Assembly: GCF_900169715.1 (NCBI RefSeq)
Contig: NZ_LT835160.1
Location: forward strand, 62,001-126,000
Reading direction: 5' to 3'
DNA length: 64,000 nucleotides
DNA from: Kocuria massiliensis
Lineage (GTDB): Bacteria > Actinomycetota > Actinomycetes > Actinomycetales > Micrococcaceae
Made by a program: the position numbers and the translations under genes. The notes beneath the pieces were generated by a model. That model did no database searches. It was not told the origin of the DNA and worked only from the letters and a program-made list of their open reading frames with translations. Shown here in pieces: positions 36,758-45,230 of the stretch (position 1 is its first letter; each line of letters opens with the position of its first letter).

Positions 36758-37942
36758 ATGTCTGCTTCCTCCAACCCACCGGGCCCTGCGCCAAGAACCA
36801 CATCCTCAATGTCCGGCAAAAAGAAGGGATGTCTGGGATGCCTCGGTTGTGGCGGTATTCTTCTGGTTCTTCTCCTCATCATCGGCATCATTGGCGCATT
36901 CTTTGGCCCCCACGATTCAAAGCCGGAGAGTTCACCGAGCACATCGTCCACGAGTAGCTCAGCCACTTCGCCCTCCCCCTCGTTGACGCCGTCGCCGTCG
37001 CCCACACGGGAATCCTCGGCTCCGAGCCAGAGTCCCTCTCCAAGCTCCACGAAAATCGACACCGGTACGACCGCTCAAGGGGACGCGGCGAAAACTTTGG
37101 CTAGCTTGCCCGTGAAGGGACGAGCCCCCAAAACTGGATATTCCAGGGAGCAATTCGGCCAAGCTTGGGCCGATGTGGACCACAACGGTTGTGACACCAG
37201 GAATGACATTCTCAAACGAGACATGACCGATGAGACCTTTAAGCCAAATACTGGGGACTGCAAAGTCACGCACGGCACGTTAGCCGACCCGTATACGGCG
37301 ACCGAGATTTCCTACACCGCTGGACAAGATACGAGCTCAGCAGTGCAGATTGATCACGTCGTCGCGCTGTCCAACGCGTGGCAAACGGGTGCCCAGCAGC
37401 TAGACGCCGACACTCGCGAGCATCTTGCGAACGACCCGCTGAATCTTCTCGCCGTGGACGGCCCAGCCAATCAGCAGAAATCCGACGCTGACGCGGCCAC
37501 CTGGCTGCCTGGCAACAAGGGGTACCGGTGCCATTACGTGGCCCGACAAATCGCCGTGAAAGCCACTTACCATCTATGGGTCACGCAGCCTGAGCGTGAT
37601 GCCATGACCGGAATTCTCCAGGGATGCCCCGGTGAGCCGTTGCCCGGACGAGATGCCGGCCCGACCGTCGATGTCGCCCCGACTCCGACACCGGCCCCAA
37701 CGACGCAGGCTCCAGCCGCGCCCACACAGGCACCCGCTCCCCCAGCAGCACCGGCACCCGAGCAACCACAGGCGCCCGAGGCCCCCGCCGAACCGGCGCC
37801 TCCGCAGGAAGGCAACGTTTACTACCCGACGTGCGCCGCAGCTCGCGCCGCAGGCGCTGCGCCGATTCACCAAGGCCAACCTGGTTACAGCCGCAAATTG
37901 GACCGCGACGGCGACGGTGTTGCCTGCGAGGCCAAGTCATAG
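36758..37942 (+). CDS. Membrane-anchored HNH/DUF1524 nuclease with excalibur domain
   Basis: 394 residues. A short N-terminus with KKKGCLGCLGCGG (21-33) leads into one membrane helix (about 34-50), then a Ser/Pro linker. The nuclease domain (about 105-290) has the DUF1524-type active site: IDHVVALSNAW (D199, H200), then NDPLNLLAV and NQQKSD. A Pro/Ala linker follows, and then an excalibur calcium-binding domain (about 355-394: YYPTCAAARAAG to DRDGDGVACE). It should act outside the cell on DNA. GCLGCLG also occurs in the Ltp protein at 40018. Confidence 0.88.
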   Translation: MSASSNPPGPAPRTTSSMSGKKKGCLGCLGCGGILLVLLLIIGIIGAFFGPHDSKPESSPSTSSTSSSATSPSPSLTPSPSPTRESSAPSQSPSPSSTKIDTGTTAQGDAAKTLASLPVKGRAPKTGYSREQFGQAWADVDHNGCDTRNDILKRDMTDETFKPNTGDCKVTHGTLADPYTATEISYTAGQDTSSAVQIDHVVALSNAWQTGAQQLDADTREHLANDPLNLLAVDGPANQQKSDADAATWLPGNKGYRCHYVARQIAVKATYHLWVTQPERDAMTGILQGCPGEPLPGRDAGPTVDVAPTPTPAPTTQAPAAPTQAPAPPAAPAPEQPQAPEAPAEPAPPQEGNVYYPTCAAARAAGAAPIHQGQPGYSRKLDRDGDGVACEAKS

Positions 37943-37983
37943 CCTGTGACTGCATGCGACCAGCGCTAGAACCCCGCTGTCGA

Positions 37984-38023
37984 CCCACAACGCCCCGGCC
38001 CTATGGGACCGGGGCGTTGTGGG
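37984..38023. terminator. Bidirectional intrinsic terminator
   Basis: Arms CCCACAACGCCCCGG and CCGGGGCGTTGTGGG with an inner CCCTATGGG, followed by TTTT on the + strand. It separates the rightward nuclease gene from the leftward HD gene. Confidence 0.88.
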
Positions 38024-38041
38024 TTTTCGTTTTCATCGAAT

Positions 38042-38680
38042 CTATTCAGGCCACGACGAATTCTTAATGACCTCCACAAAATCTCCCCTGCGGAATCCCG
38101 GAAGGAAGTGAGCCAAGACGTCCGCTTTAACATTTCCGAACGTGGTCTCCGGTCGATCTTTCAAACCGTCGGTAAAGGCGGCCAGAATCTGATTCTTGAA
38201 GTCCGGGCGCGGGTGGGCGGCAACTACTTCAGAACGGTCCGCCTCACTGATGTCGTCATAACCCACGCCCATCACGTCGAGCTCCACACCCCGGGTCACT
38301 AAGGCCACCTCCGGTGGCATATGCAACGGAATCTCGGGGGTGGTGTGAAGTGCTATGCCCTGCCAGACTCGGTCGGCGGCGTCGTCGGCAATTCCTCGGT
38401 TAACTAAGAAATCACGTGCCACGTCGGCCGCGTCTATTTCGAAGCGCTGATCAGTGGTTCGATACCTCGGGGTGAGACCGAGGTCGTGAAACATCGCCCC
38501 CACGTAGAGCAACTCTGGGTCCCAGGTCAGTCCGAATTCTTGGCCTCGCAACGACCCGAAGAAATAGACGCGACGGCAATGATGGTAAAGGACGTCGTCG
38601 GCCGCGTCCCGGACCAGCTCGGTCGCTTCCCGAGTGAGATCTGTATCCGGGACGGTGATGCCTGCAATGGTGTCGGTCAT
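38042..38680 (-). CDS. HD-domain protein (cyanamide hydratase-like phosphohydrolase)
   Basis: 212 residues from ATG 38680, with GGAGGG upstream. The HD metal site is visible: YHHCRRVYFFGSL, then LLYVGAMFHDLGLT and a later LHTTPEIPLHMPPE. This arrangement is typical of HD proteins annotated as cyanamide hydratase-like. The substrate is unknown. The upstream reading to 38791 lacks homology. Confidence 0.82.
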   Translation of the reverse strand: MTDTIAGITVPDTDLTREATELVRDAADDVLYHHCRRVYFFGSLRGQEFGLTWDPELLYVGAMFHDLGLTPRYRTTDQRFEIDAADVARDFLVNRGIADDAADRVWQGIALHTTPEIPLHMPPEVALVTRGVELDVMGVGYDDISEADRSEVVAAHPRPDFKNQILAAFTDGLKDRPETTFGNVKADVLAHFLPGFRRGDFVEVIKNSSWPE

Positions 38681-39077
38681 AATGCCCTCCAGAGCTGAGA
38701 TGTGGTTCGTCGATGAGCCTGTCTCGCGATTCTTCCCGATCAAGATGGACGAAGCCATACCTGCATCGGTTCGAATTATTTCGAAATGCAATTATCTGCA
38801 CCCTCTCAACCTGATGCCCCGGAAGTTTTAGAAGTGGGACTCAAGACGGGAATGAACCATTGGCGCCAATTAATCATTGGGGCCATAGTTTCCAGAATCC
38901 CTCGGATTTTGACTTAGGTTTCAGGTGCGGACACGACTTTTCTTGCCGCATACCGAAGGTGTTTCGCAGTGGTGAACACAAGCTTTACTAAGTTTTCTCA
39001 AGCTATCTACCCAAATGGCGAGCGACCACATACAATCTATCCAGGCCGCACTCAGGCCCCACACAGAAAGAACCATC
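38681..39077. promoter_or_regulatory. Divergent spacer with a perfect 12-base palindrome
   Basis: 397 bases between the leftward HD gene and rightward Ltp gene, no protein gene seen. The palindrome ATTGGCGCCAAT (38859-38870) is followed by a half-repeat ATTGG nine bases on. It is placed where an operator for either gene could be. No promoter hexamers could be fixed. Confidence 0.35.
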
Positions 39078-39767
39078 ATGAAATCTCGCACCATCATTCC
39101 CGCACTTGCTGTGGCCACTCTCGCTCTCGCAGGTTGCAGCCATGCCGATAATTCGTCGTCCTCCGCTAGCCCCAGCTCCAGCGCATCGACTTCTTCGTCC
39201 AGCGCCTCTGCGACCCCGACCGAGGCCGCATCCGCATCGGAAGCTCCTGCAACGGAGTCGCCGTCCGTCACGGAGACGACTCCGGAGGATTCTCCGTCGG
39301 ATTCAAGCTCCGAGACCGACAGTACGGAGGCCGCGCAGACCGAAGCGCCCGCACCGGCGGACTCACCTGCGCCGTCACAGGCAGCGCCTTCGTCTGCTCC
39401 TGCGGATACCGCGCCCGATGCAAACCAAGCCCCCGCCCCGGCACAGCCGAACGCCGGTGGATCGAGCGTCAACTCGTCGGCACTCCGCAAAGCTGAGCAG
39501 TACTCCAGCATGATGCACATGTCTAAGCTAGGCGTCTACGACCAGCTCACCTCAGAATATGGAGAAAAGTTCTCTCCGGAAGCCGCGCAGTATGCCATCG
39601 ACAATATGAAGTCCGACTGGAACGCCAATGCTCTGGCGAAGGCGAAGGACTATCAATCCCAGATGAATATGTCTCCTGAGGCGATTAGGACCCAGCTCAC
39701 CTCCGAGTACGGCGAAAAGTTCACCCCGGAAGAAGCAGACTACGCAATTCAACACCTCAACGGCTAA
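39078..39767 (+). CDS. Surface lipoprotein with two Ltp repeats
   Basis: 229 residues. It has a lipoprotein signal with lipobox ALAGC (C20), a ~110-residue Ser/Ala/Glu/Pro linker likely spanning the wall, then two Ltp (PF07553-type) repeats at about 136-181 and 184-229. Each repeat reads ALxKAxxYxxxMxMS...QLTSEYGEKF...AxYAI. The family is named from the TP-J34 phage lipoprotein, which blocks phage DNA injection; many host copies exist with unknown roles. A paralogue follows at 40018. Confidence 0.87.
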   Translation: MKSRTIIPALAVATLALAGCSHADNSSSSASPSSSASTSSSSASATPTEAASASEAPATESPSVTETTPEDSPSDSSSETDSTEAAQTEAPAPADSPAPSQAAPSSAPADTAPDANQAPAPAQPNAGGSSVNSSALRKAEQYSSMMHMSKLGVYDQLTSEYGEKFSPEAAQYAIDNMKSDWNANALAKAKDYQSQMNMSPEAIRTQLTSEYGEKFTPEEADYAIQHLNG

Positions 39768-39786
39768 AGCCACAGCTCCTCGACGG

Positions 39787-39820
39787 AAACCCCGCTGACC
39801 TTTCGTAGGTAAGCGGGGTT
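39787..39820 (+). terminator. Hairpin terminator after first Ltp gene
   Basis: Arms AAACCCCGCTGACC (39787-39800) and GGTAAGCGGGGTT (39808-39820), 20 bases past the stop. Only a short T stretch follows. Confidence 0.7.
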
Positions 39821-40017
39821 ATCCCAGGAGCCACTCGGCTTGAGGCAATCCCCTTTGAGTCGCGCCACGCGCCCATAGATCATTCGGCCGCGAACAAACG
39901 GCTCGCATGGTGAGGCACTGCTTGAGGTACCTCGGTTTTCCCGAGGCTTCATGTCCCCATCAATTCGCAACAGCAGGCATACACCTGTGCATTCCCTCAA
40001 CACCAGGAGATCCCCCT

Positions 40018-40590
40018 TTGGAAAACCAGCCCAACGCACCCCAAAACAACCAGCAATGGCAGGGTCACGATAATCAGCAGTGGCAAGGCCACTATGGAAA
40101 CGTCCAGCAACCGAAAAAGAAGCGCCGGGGGCCATTTGGATGTCTCGGTTGCCTCGGCATCATCGTCGTCATTGTGATCATCGCCGTGATCGTCATGGTT
40201 GCCAATGGGGCAAATTCGAACCATGACTCAAATTCTGGGGGTAATTCGCAATCCAGCTCTTCGGACGGTTCTGGAAAGAGCGATGACACTCCCGCTGATT
40301 ACAAGGCCGCCCTCAAGAAGGGACAGTCCTACGCTCAGACCATGAATATGTCGAAACAAGGCATTTACAATCAGCTCACCTCAAGCGTGGAGCAGTTCAC
40401 TCCGGAAGCGGCACAGTACGCAATCGATCACATCGATGCGAACTGGAACGAAAATGCCCTCAAGAAGGCGAAGGATTACCAGTCCCAGCAGAATATGTCA
40501 CCCGAAGCAGTACGGACGCAGCTGACTTCTGAGATCGAGGGTTTCACTCCTGAGGAAGCGGACTACGCGATCCAACATCTCAACGGCTAG
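40018..40590 (+). CDS. Membrane-anchored protein with two Ltp repeats
   Basis: 190 residues from TTG 40018, with AGGAG upstream; the upstream reading to 39907 is not supported. A Gln/Asn-rich cytoplasmic N-terminus with a QQWQGH repeat leads to KKKRRGPFGCLGCLG (33-47). One membrane helix, a Ser/Gly linker and two Ltp repeats (about 98-143 and 146-190) follow. The last repeat is nearly identical to that of the lipoprotein at 39078 (TPEEADYAIQHLNG in both). It is a paralogue with the lipid anchor replaced by a membrane helix. Confidence 0.85.
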   Translation: MENQPNAPQNNQQWQGHDNQQWQGHYGNVQQPKKKRRGPFGCLGCLGIIVVIVIIAVIVMVANGANSNHDSNSGGNSQSSSSDGSGKSDDTPADYKAALKKGQSYAQTMNMSKQGIYNQLTSSVEQFTPEAAQYAIDHIDANWNENALKKAKDYQSQQNMSPEAVRTQLTSEIEGFTPEEADYAIQHLNG

Positions 40591-40606
40591 ATCTGCTCCA
40601 AACAAT

Positions 40607-40643
40607 AGGGCTCCCACTGACCGGCACGGTATGTGGGGGCCCT
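40607..40643 (+). terminator. Intrinsic terminator after second Ltp gene
   Basis: AGGGCTCCCAC (40607-40617) pairs with GTGGGGGCCCT (40633-40643) and is followed by TTT, 17 bases past the stop. Confidence 0.8.
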
Positions 40644-40785
40644 TTTGCGCAGTAGATGAATGGTTGAGGACGCCGTCGAGAAGGAAGTGACTGAATCCGT
40701 GACGTATCCACGACGCTTCACTCTCACTCGCCGACCTGCGGCCTTCACCTTCAATCGACTTCGAATTGATATTTGCAGGTAATAA

Positions 40786-40821
40786 AAAGCCCCGCCCACC
40801 ACAGAAGGTGAGCGGGGCTTT
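40786..40821 (-). terminator. Intrinsic terminator of the leftward Tat-protein pseudogene
   Basis: AAAGCCCCGCTCACC and GGTGGGCGGGGCTTT arms with a 6-base loop, followed on the leftward strand by TTATT. It lies 10 bases after the stop at 40831. Confidence 0.82.
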
Positions 40822-40830
40822 GAAACCGAC

Positions 40831-41424
40831 TTAGTAGATGCCGTTTGGACTCACTGCGCCTTGGTTAACATCTCGCACGACCGATGAATCTATCGGTGTG
40901 CTACTGGGCGTCACGATGGTCCCGCCGGTCACGCTGGTGATCACGATTTTATTTTTAATTCGGCCTGTGGTCGTTTTTGACCCACCATCCTGAAAAGTGA
41001 ACAATATGTCCGGAACGCCTGAAGCCGTGCTGACTTTCGGCAAATTTGTACCGGCCGGCAAGGTCCAGGTGATCGTTGTGGTTCGTGTGGAAACGTTGTA
41101 GGCACCACGGCTGACGGAGCCTAAGCTGGCAGAAACCGTGAAGGCCCGTTCATCCGTTGCAGCCGTTAATAGTCCCTCTACGTTCAAGGATATGACCAGT
41201 GGCGCTTGCAAAGTCATCGGAGTTCCGGCGGCGGGCACCCCCAAATCCACGTACACGCTGTTAAGGTAGCCGTCGGCGCCTCCTCCGCCGTCAAAAAGTA
41301 CCCCTAAATCCGGATTCGTCGGCGAGGCTGCCTACGCTGGCATGGAAGCGGTTGCCACGATAACCGGCGCGCTCCAGGCGCCGCCCTTGATGATACTTCG
41401 ACGCCGAAGTCCTGTATGTTCCAT
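40831..41424 (-). pseudogene. Tat-exported protein gene interrupted by an in-frame TAG in the signal peptide
   Basis: Starting at ATG 41424 the frame reads MEHTGLRRRSIIKGGAWSAP, then VIVATASMPA, then TAG (41332-41334) in place of a codon such as Tyr. It then continues AASPTNPDLGVLFDGGGG and on for ~165 codons to a normal stop at 40831. The twin-arginine motif and AxA-like cleavage region are intact apart from the stop, so one nonsense change silences it. The mature part is beta-rich (Thr/Ser/Val) and unrecognised. The GTG at 41256 could start a fragment but without a signal peptide. The codon pattern downstream still looks protein-coding, implying recent loss or a sequence error. Confidence 0.82.
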
Positions 41425-41671
41425 GGTCCCCCACCCAAATGGCTACTGACCTGCGCAAATGCACAGAAGTCTCAATGTGACCCACACTCTACTCCCTAGT
41501 ACTTCAAAAGAGTTAACTTCCGACCAGGCCAGTGGATTCGAATCGAGAAACCTTGAATCACCCCACCTGCAGAGGCCCCGGGGCCGGTATCGGGTCGACG
41601 GTCTTGGGTTGGACAGTGTCGAGTTGAATCCGTGACTTAACCGCGCCTTTGGCCGTTTTCGGGCACAAAAA

Positions 41672-41703
41672 ATGCCGGGACACTAGGCCATGTGGCCCGG
41701 CAT
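41672..41703 (-). terminator. Intrinsic terminator of tRNA-Asn
   Basis: ATGCCGGG and CCCGGCAT arms with inner pairing (CAC/GTG), followed on the leftward strand by TTTTT. It lies 13 bases after the tRNA. Confidence 0.85.
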
Positions 41704-41716
41704 CCCGGCAATCTCT

Positions 41717-41792
41717 TGGCTCCCCCGACTGGACTCGAACCAGTAACCCTTCGATTAACAGTCGAATGCTCTGCCAATTGAGCTACGGGGGA
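41717..41792 (-). tRNA. tRNA-Asn (GTT)
   Basis: A full cloverleaf with encoded CCA (41717-41719). Acceptor TCCCCCG/CGGGGGA, D arm GCTC...GAGC, anticodon stem-loop TTCGA-CTGTTAA-TCGAA, T arm ACTGG-TTCGAGT-CCAGT, discriminator G. It is followed by its own terminator. Confidence 0.96.
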
Positions 41793-41883
41793 CCGTTACT
41801 CTCAGCGTTCTTCAACGCTTGCAACAGCACTAAACTTTACAGGCTCGGCTGGGGGTTCGCAAAACGATGGCGGGTGACCCTTG

Positions 41884-43764
41884 TCACCGATACTCCGAAA
41901 GCTGCCGACGTTTGTACTCCAGGTCGGCTATCTCCCGCTGGATGCTGCGGAATCGATCAGCCTCGGTGACGGCATCGACCCGTTCGAGCTCACGCACTTT
42001 ATCCCGTTGCCGAGCGCTGAGCTCCTGCTGAAGCAGGCTATTGAGAATCGAGACGGCGTAGGCCTCGAGCTGGCGTTGGCTCGAGGCCGGCAACGGCGCC
42101 ACGGTCAGCTCGGCAAGCAAACCGTGCGTTGCCTCGTGGGCGTGACCTCGAATCGCGTTGATCCACCCTGTACCTGAAGTGGGGGTCATCTCGCCGGCCG
42201 CAGCGAGGATCCCACGGAGCAACTCATAGTGGACCCGAAACCTCACCCGGATCGACCCCAGGGCATCCCACTGGGACTGTTCCACGAGCTCCGGAACCTG
42301 AATCAACACCTCCAGAGCCTGACGTTCGCGCCGGGCCGCGGGATCCCTGTAATCCGGCACCTCAATCTGTGGCGCCCCCACGGAACCGTGATCCGACGCC
42401 GCCGCGACGGCTTCCACCTCGTCCCGACGTCGTTCCGAGGGCTTGCGCGCTTCCGCTTGGACGGCCTGATCCAGTTCCTGAAGGTCCACTCCGATCCATC
42501 GGGACACTTCACGCTGATAACCGTGCCTGAGAACGGAATCGCGGATCGAGGCGACCATGGGCGCGACTGCCTTCATGGCCCGGTAGCGCCCCTCGATGCT
42601 GTCCAGGTCGAAGTCCCTCAGAGTAACTCGGATCGCGAATTCGAAGAGGGGACGCTTATCTTCAAGCAGGTCGCGGACGGCGCGATCCCCCCGTTTGAGC
42701 CGGAGATCGCACGGGTCCATACCGTCTGGGGCCACGCACACGTACGTTTGAGCGGTGAACCGTTGGTCCTCCTGAAACGCGTGGAGGGCCGCCTTTTGCC
42801 CCGCCTCATCGCCGTCGAACGTGAAAATCACCTCTCCGCCGCTACCGTCATCTCCCAGTAGTCGACGAACGATCTTGATGTGTTCGGTGCCGAATGACGT
42901 TCCGCAGGTGGCCACCGCAGTTTCGATTCCGGCCAGGTGCGCAGCCATGACGTCGGTGTATCCCTCGACCACCATGATCTGCTTCCCTTGTGCAATCTTC
43001 CGCTTGGCGAGGTCGATGCCGTAGAGCACTTGAGACTTCTTGTAGAGCTGCGTCTCAGGGGTGTTGAGGTATTTGGGGCCTTGATCGTCGTCGAAGAGCT
43101 TGCGAGCACCGAAGCCAATGGTTTCGCCCGTGATATTGCGGATGGGCCAGATCAGTCGACCACGGAAACGGTCGTACAAGCCGCGTTGCCCTTCCGAGAA
43201 CATACCGGTGGCCTTGAGTTCCTCATCGGAAAACCCCTGATCACGGAGGTGCTTCAGGAGATTCGACCAGCCTTGAGGGGCGAACCCCACCCCGAATTTC
43301 TTCGCCGCCTCCCCATCGAAGCCACGGCCGCCAAGGAACGCTTGGGCCACTTGGGCCTGACGGGTATAGAGCTGGCGCTCGAAAAATTCCTGGGCAATCT
43401 TGTGCGCATCAATCAGGCGCTGACGGCGACCCTTCTCCTCGCGCGTCGGCCCGCTCCCCTGCTCGTAGTGCAGTTCGTAACCGATGCGTGCGGCCAAACG
43501 CTCCACAGTCTCGGCGAAGCTGGTATGTTCCATCGCCATCAGGAAAGCGATGACGTCGCCCGATTCTCCGCATCCGAAGCAATGGTACGTACCCATTTGG
43601 GGCCGCACGTGGAACGACGGCGTCCGCTCATCGTGGAAAGGGCACAAACCCTTGTAGGAGCCAATGCCGGCGGATTTGAGGGTGACAAAGCCTTCGACGA
43701 TCTCCCGAATATCGCTTCGGGAACGTACCTCATCGATGTCTTCGCGTCGTATCAATCCAGCCAC
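41884..43764 (-). CDS. dnaG: DNA primase
   Basis: 626 residues from GTG 43764 (VAGLIRREDIDEVRSRSDI, the usual N-terminus). The zinc ribbon is CPFH...YHCFGCG (about 39-66). The TOPRIM domain has IMVVEGYTDVMAAH and VIFTFDGDEAGQKAA. A helicase-binding C-terminal domain follows. Synthesises primers at the fork. The ribosome site is weak; a start 27 bases further out is possible. Confidence 0.94.
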   Translation of the reverse strand: MAGLIRREDIDEVRSRSDIREIVEGFVTLKSAGIGSYKGLCPFHDERTPSFHVRPQMGTYHCFGCGESGDVIAFLMAMEHTSFAETVERLAARIGYELHYEQGSGPTREEKGRRQRLIDAHKIAQEFFERQLYTRQAQVAQAFLGGRGFDGEAAKKFGVGFAPQGWSNLLKHLRDQGFSDEELKATGMFSEGQRGLYDRFRGRLIWPIRNITGETIGFGARKLFDDDQGPKYLNTPETQLYKKSQVLYGIDLAKRKIAQGKQIMVVEGYTDVMAAHLAGIETAVATCGTSFGTEHIKIVRRLLGDDGSGGEVIFTFDGDEAGQKAALHAFQEDQRFTAQTYVCVAPDGMDPCDLRLKRGDRAVRDLLEDKRPLFEFAIRVTLRDFDLDSIEGRYRAMKAVAPMVASIRDSVLRHGYQREVSRWIGVDLQELDQAVQAEARKPSERRRDEVEAVAAASDHGSVGAPQIEVPDYRDPAARRERQALEVLIQVPELVEQSQWDALGSIRVRFRVHYELLRGILAAAGEMTPTSGTGWINAIRGHAHEATHGLLAELTVAPLPASSQRQLEAYAVSILNSLLQQELSARQRDKVRELERVDAVTEADRFRSIQREIADLEYKRRQLSEYR

Positions 43765-43824
43765 AAGGGTCAGTTTATCTGGGGCCCGCAAGTCACGGGC
43801 TGGTCTTCGCGGAACGTGGACATC

Positions 43825-45129
43825 TCACCACAGGGGCTTATCGCCGGTGCGCCAATTCAGGCCGGTGATGCGATCGTGGAGACGCACCGCAGAAGAATCC
43901 GTGAGCGAAGCGACCTGGTCAATGACCAAACGTAAGCGCCCGGCGTCGTCGGAGGGGTCGGTTTCCCGCCAATCGGCAGCGAAAACCGGATCAAGGTACA
44001 TGCCGTCCGTCTCGACCAGAGCTTCAACCACTACCGTCAGCATCTCGCGCTGATTCTCGTACATGGGCCCTTGGTCTCGGACCGCCATCACGAAAGCGGT
44101 GGCGATACCTTTCATCACCGCGATCTCGGTCAGAGTCTCCCGAGGGATTCGCAATTGGGCATCGTATCGGGTGAGACGTCCGTCGCCGTATTCAGCACGG
44201 GTCGCCGCAATGGCATCACCGGCGAACCGACCGATCAACCGGCTGGTCAGCGCCTTCAGCTCGGCCATCGAGGCTCGGGTACCCGTCATGCTCGGCAGCC
44301 ATTCCTTCAAGTTCCGAAGACGCCCCAACGCCTCCTCCAACTCGGAGGGCTCGGCGTCGGGCAGGTACAACCGTTGCGTCCAGCTCAGCACGCGTTCCCG
44401 CTCGGCCGTGCGGTCCATCCAGCCCAACTGCACATGACCGGCAAAGACGGCATCCTCGACGTCGTGGACGGAATAGGAAATGTCGTCGGCCAAGTCCATG
44501 ACCTGCGCTTCTAGGCATTTCTGACCCTCCGGGGCTCCGTCTCGGAACCACTCAAATACCGGGAGATCATCCTCATAGACGCCGAATTTCTTGCTTCGCA
44601 CGCCGTCTTTCACCGGAGCGTCTTCGCGCTTCCAGGGGTATTTGCAGGCCGCATCGAGGCTCGCGCGAGTCAGGTTCAACCCACAGGGTTGGCCGTCAGG
44701 CATAGTGACCTTGGGTTCGAGCCGACTCAGCAGTCGAAGAGTTTGCGCGTTTCCTTCAAAGCCACCGGCGGATTCCGCAATCGCGTTGAGGGCCGTCTCG
44801 CCGTTGTGGCCAAAAGGCGGGTGGCCGAGGTCGTGGGCCAAACACGCGGCGTCGACGACGTCGGGGTCACACCCAATCATCCGGCCGACTTCTCGCCCCA
44901 CCTGGGCAACTTCCAAGGAGTGTGTCAGCCGGGTCCGAATGAAGTCGTCCGAATTCGGTGAAACGACTTGAGTCTTGAAGCCCAGCCGACGCAATGCCGA
45001 AGAATGCAAGACTCGCGCCCGGTCCCGTTCGAAGTGACTGCGATACAGGTTCTTGTGGTTCTCCGGGAGCCACCGCTCGGAATCGCGCGCGGTGTAACCA
45101 GGCTGCTGGGGATCCATCGGGGAAGACAT
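43825..45129 (-). CDS. dgt: Deoxyguanosinetriphosphate triphosphohydrolase-like protein
   Basis: 434-residue HD-domain dNTPase. The HD ligands lie in TRLTHSLEVAQVGREVG and AACLAHDLGHPPFGHNGE, followed by DLADDISYSVHDVEDA. It is of the shorter Dgt-like class 2. Its place between dnaG and dusB is conserved in Micrococcales. It probably tunes dNTP pools. Confidence 0.94.
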   Translation of the reverse strand: MSSPMDPQQPGYTARDSERWLPENHKNLYRSHFERDRARVLHSSALRRLGFKTQVVSPNSDDFIRTRLTHSLEVAQVGREVGRMIGCDPDVVDAACLAHDLGHPPFGHNGETALNAIAESAGGFEGNAQTLRLLSRLEPKVTMPDGQPCGLNLTRASLDAACKYPWKREDAPVKDGVRSKKFGVYEDDLPVFEWFRDGAPEGQKCLEAQVMDLADDISYSVHDVEDAVFAGHVQLGWMDRTAERERVLSWTQRLYLPDAEPSELEEALGRLRNLKEWLPSMTGTRASMAELKALTSRLIGRFAGDAIAATRAEYGDGRLTRYDAQLRIPRETLTEIAVMKGIATAFVMAVRDQGPMYENQREMLTVVVEALVETDGMYLDPVFAADWRETDPSDDAGRLRLVIDQVASLTDSSAVRLHDRITGLNWRTGDKPLW

Positions 45130-45230
45130 CGAGCGGGCACCTTGATCGGGGACGTTGGGTCATGCCCACAGTACCGCGTGATTCCGCGGAAGGACGGAGT
45201 TTTCCACAGCATCCGCGGGTCGGGTCACGC

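Noticed and set aside
33576-41792. Integrated element with att sites at the two tRNA genes
   Set aside because: No integrase, no duplicated tRNA 3' end and no phage structural gene were found; only a variable locus can be argued.
42937-43935. 332-residue + strand reading
   Set aside because: Antisense to dnaG and the end of dgt; no motif.
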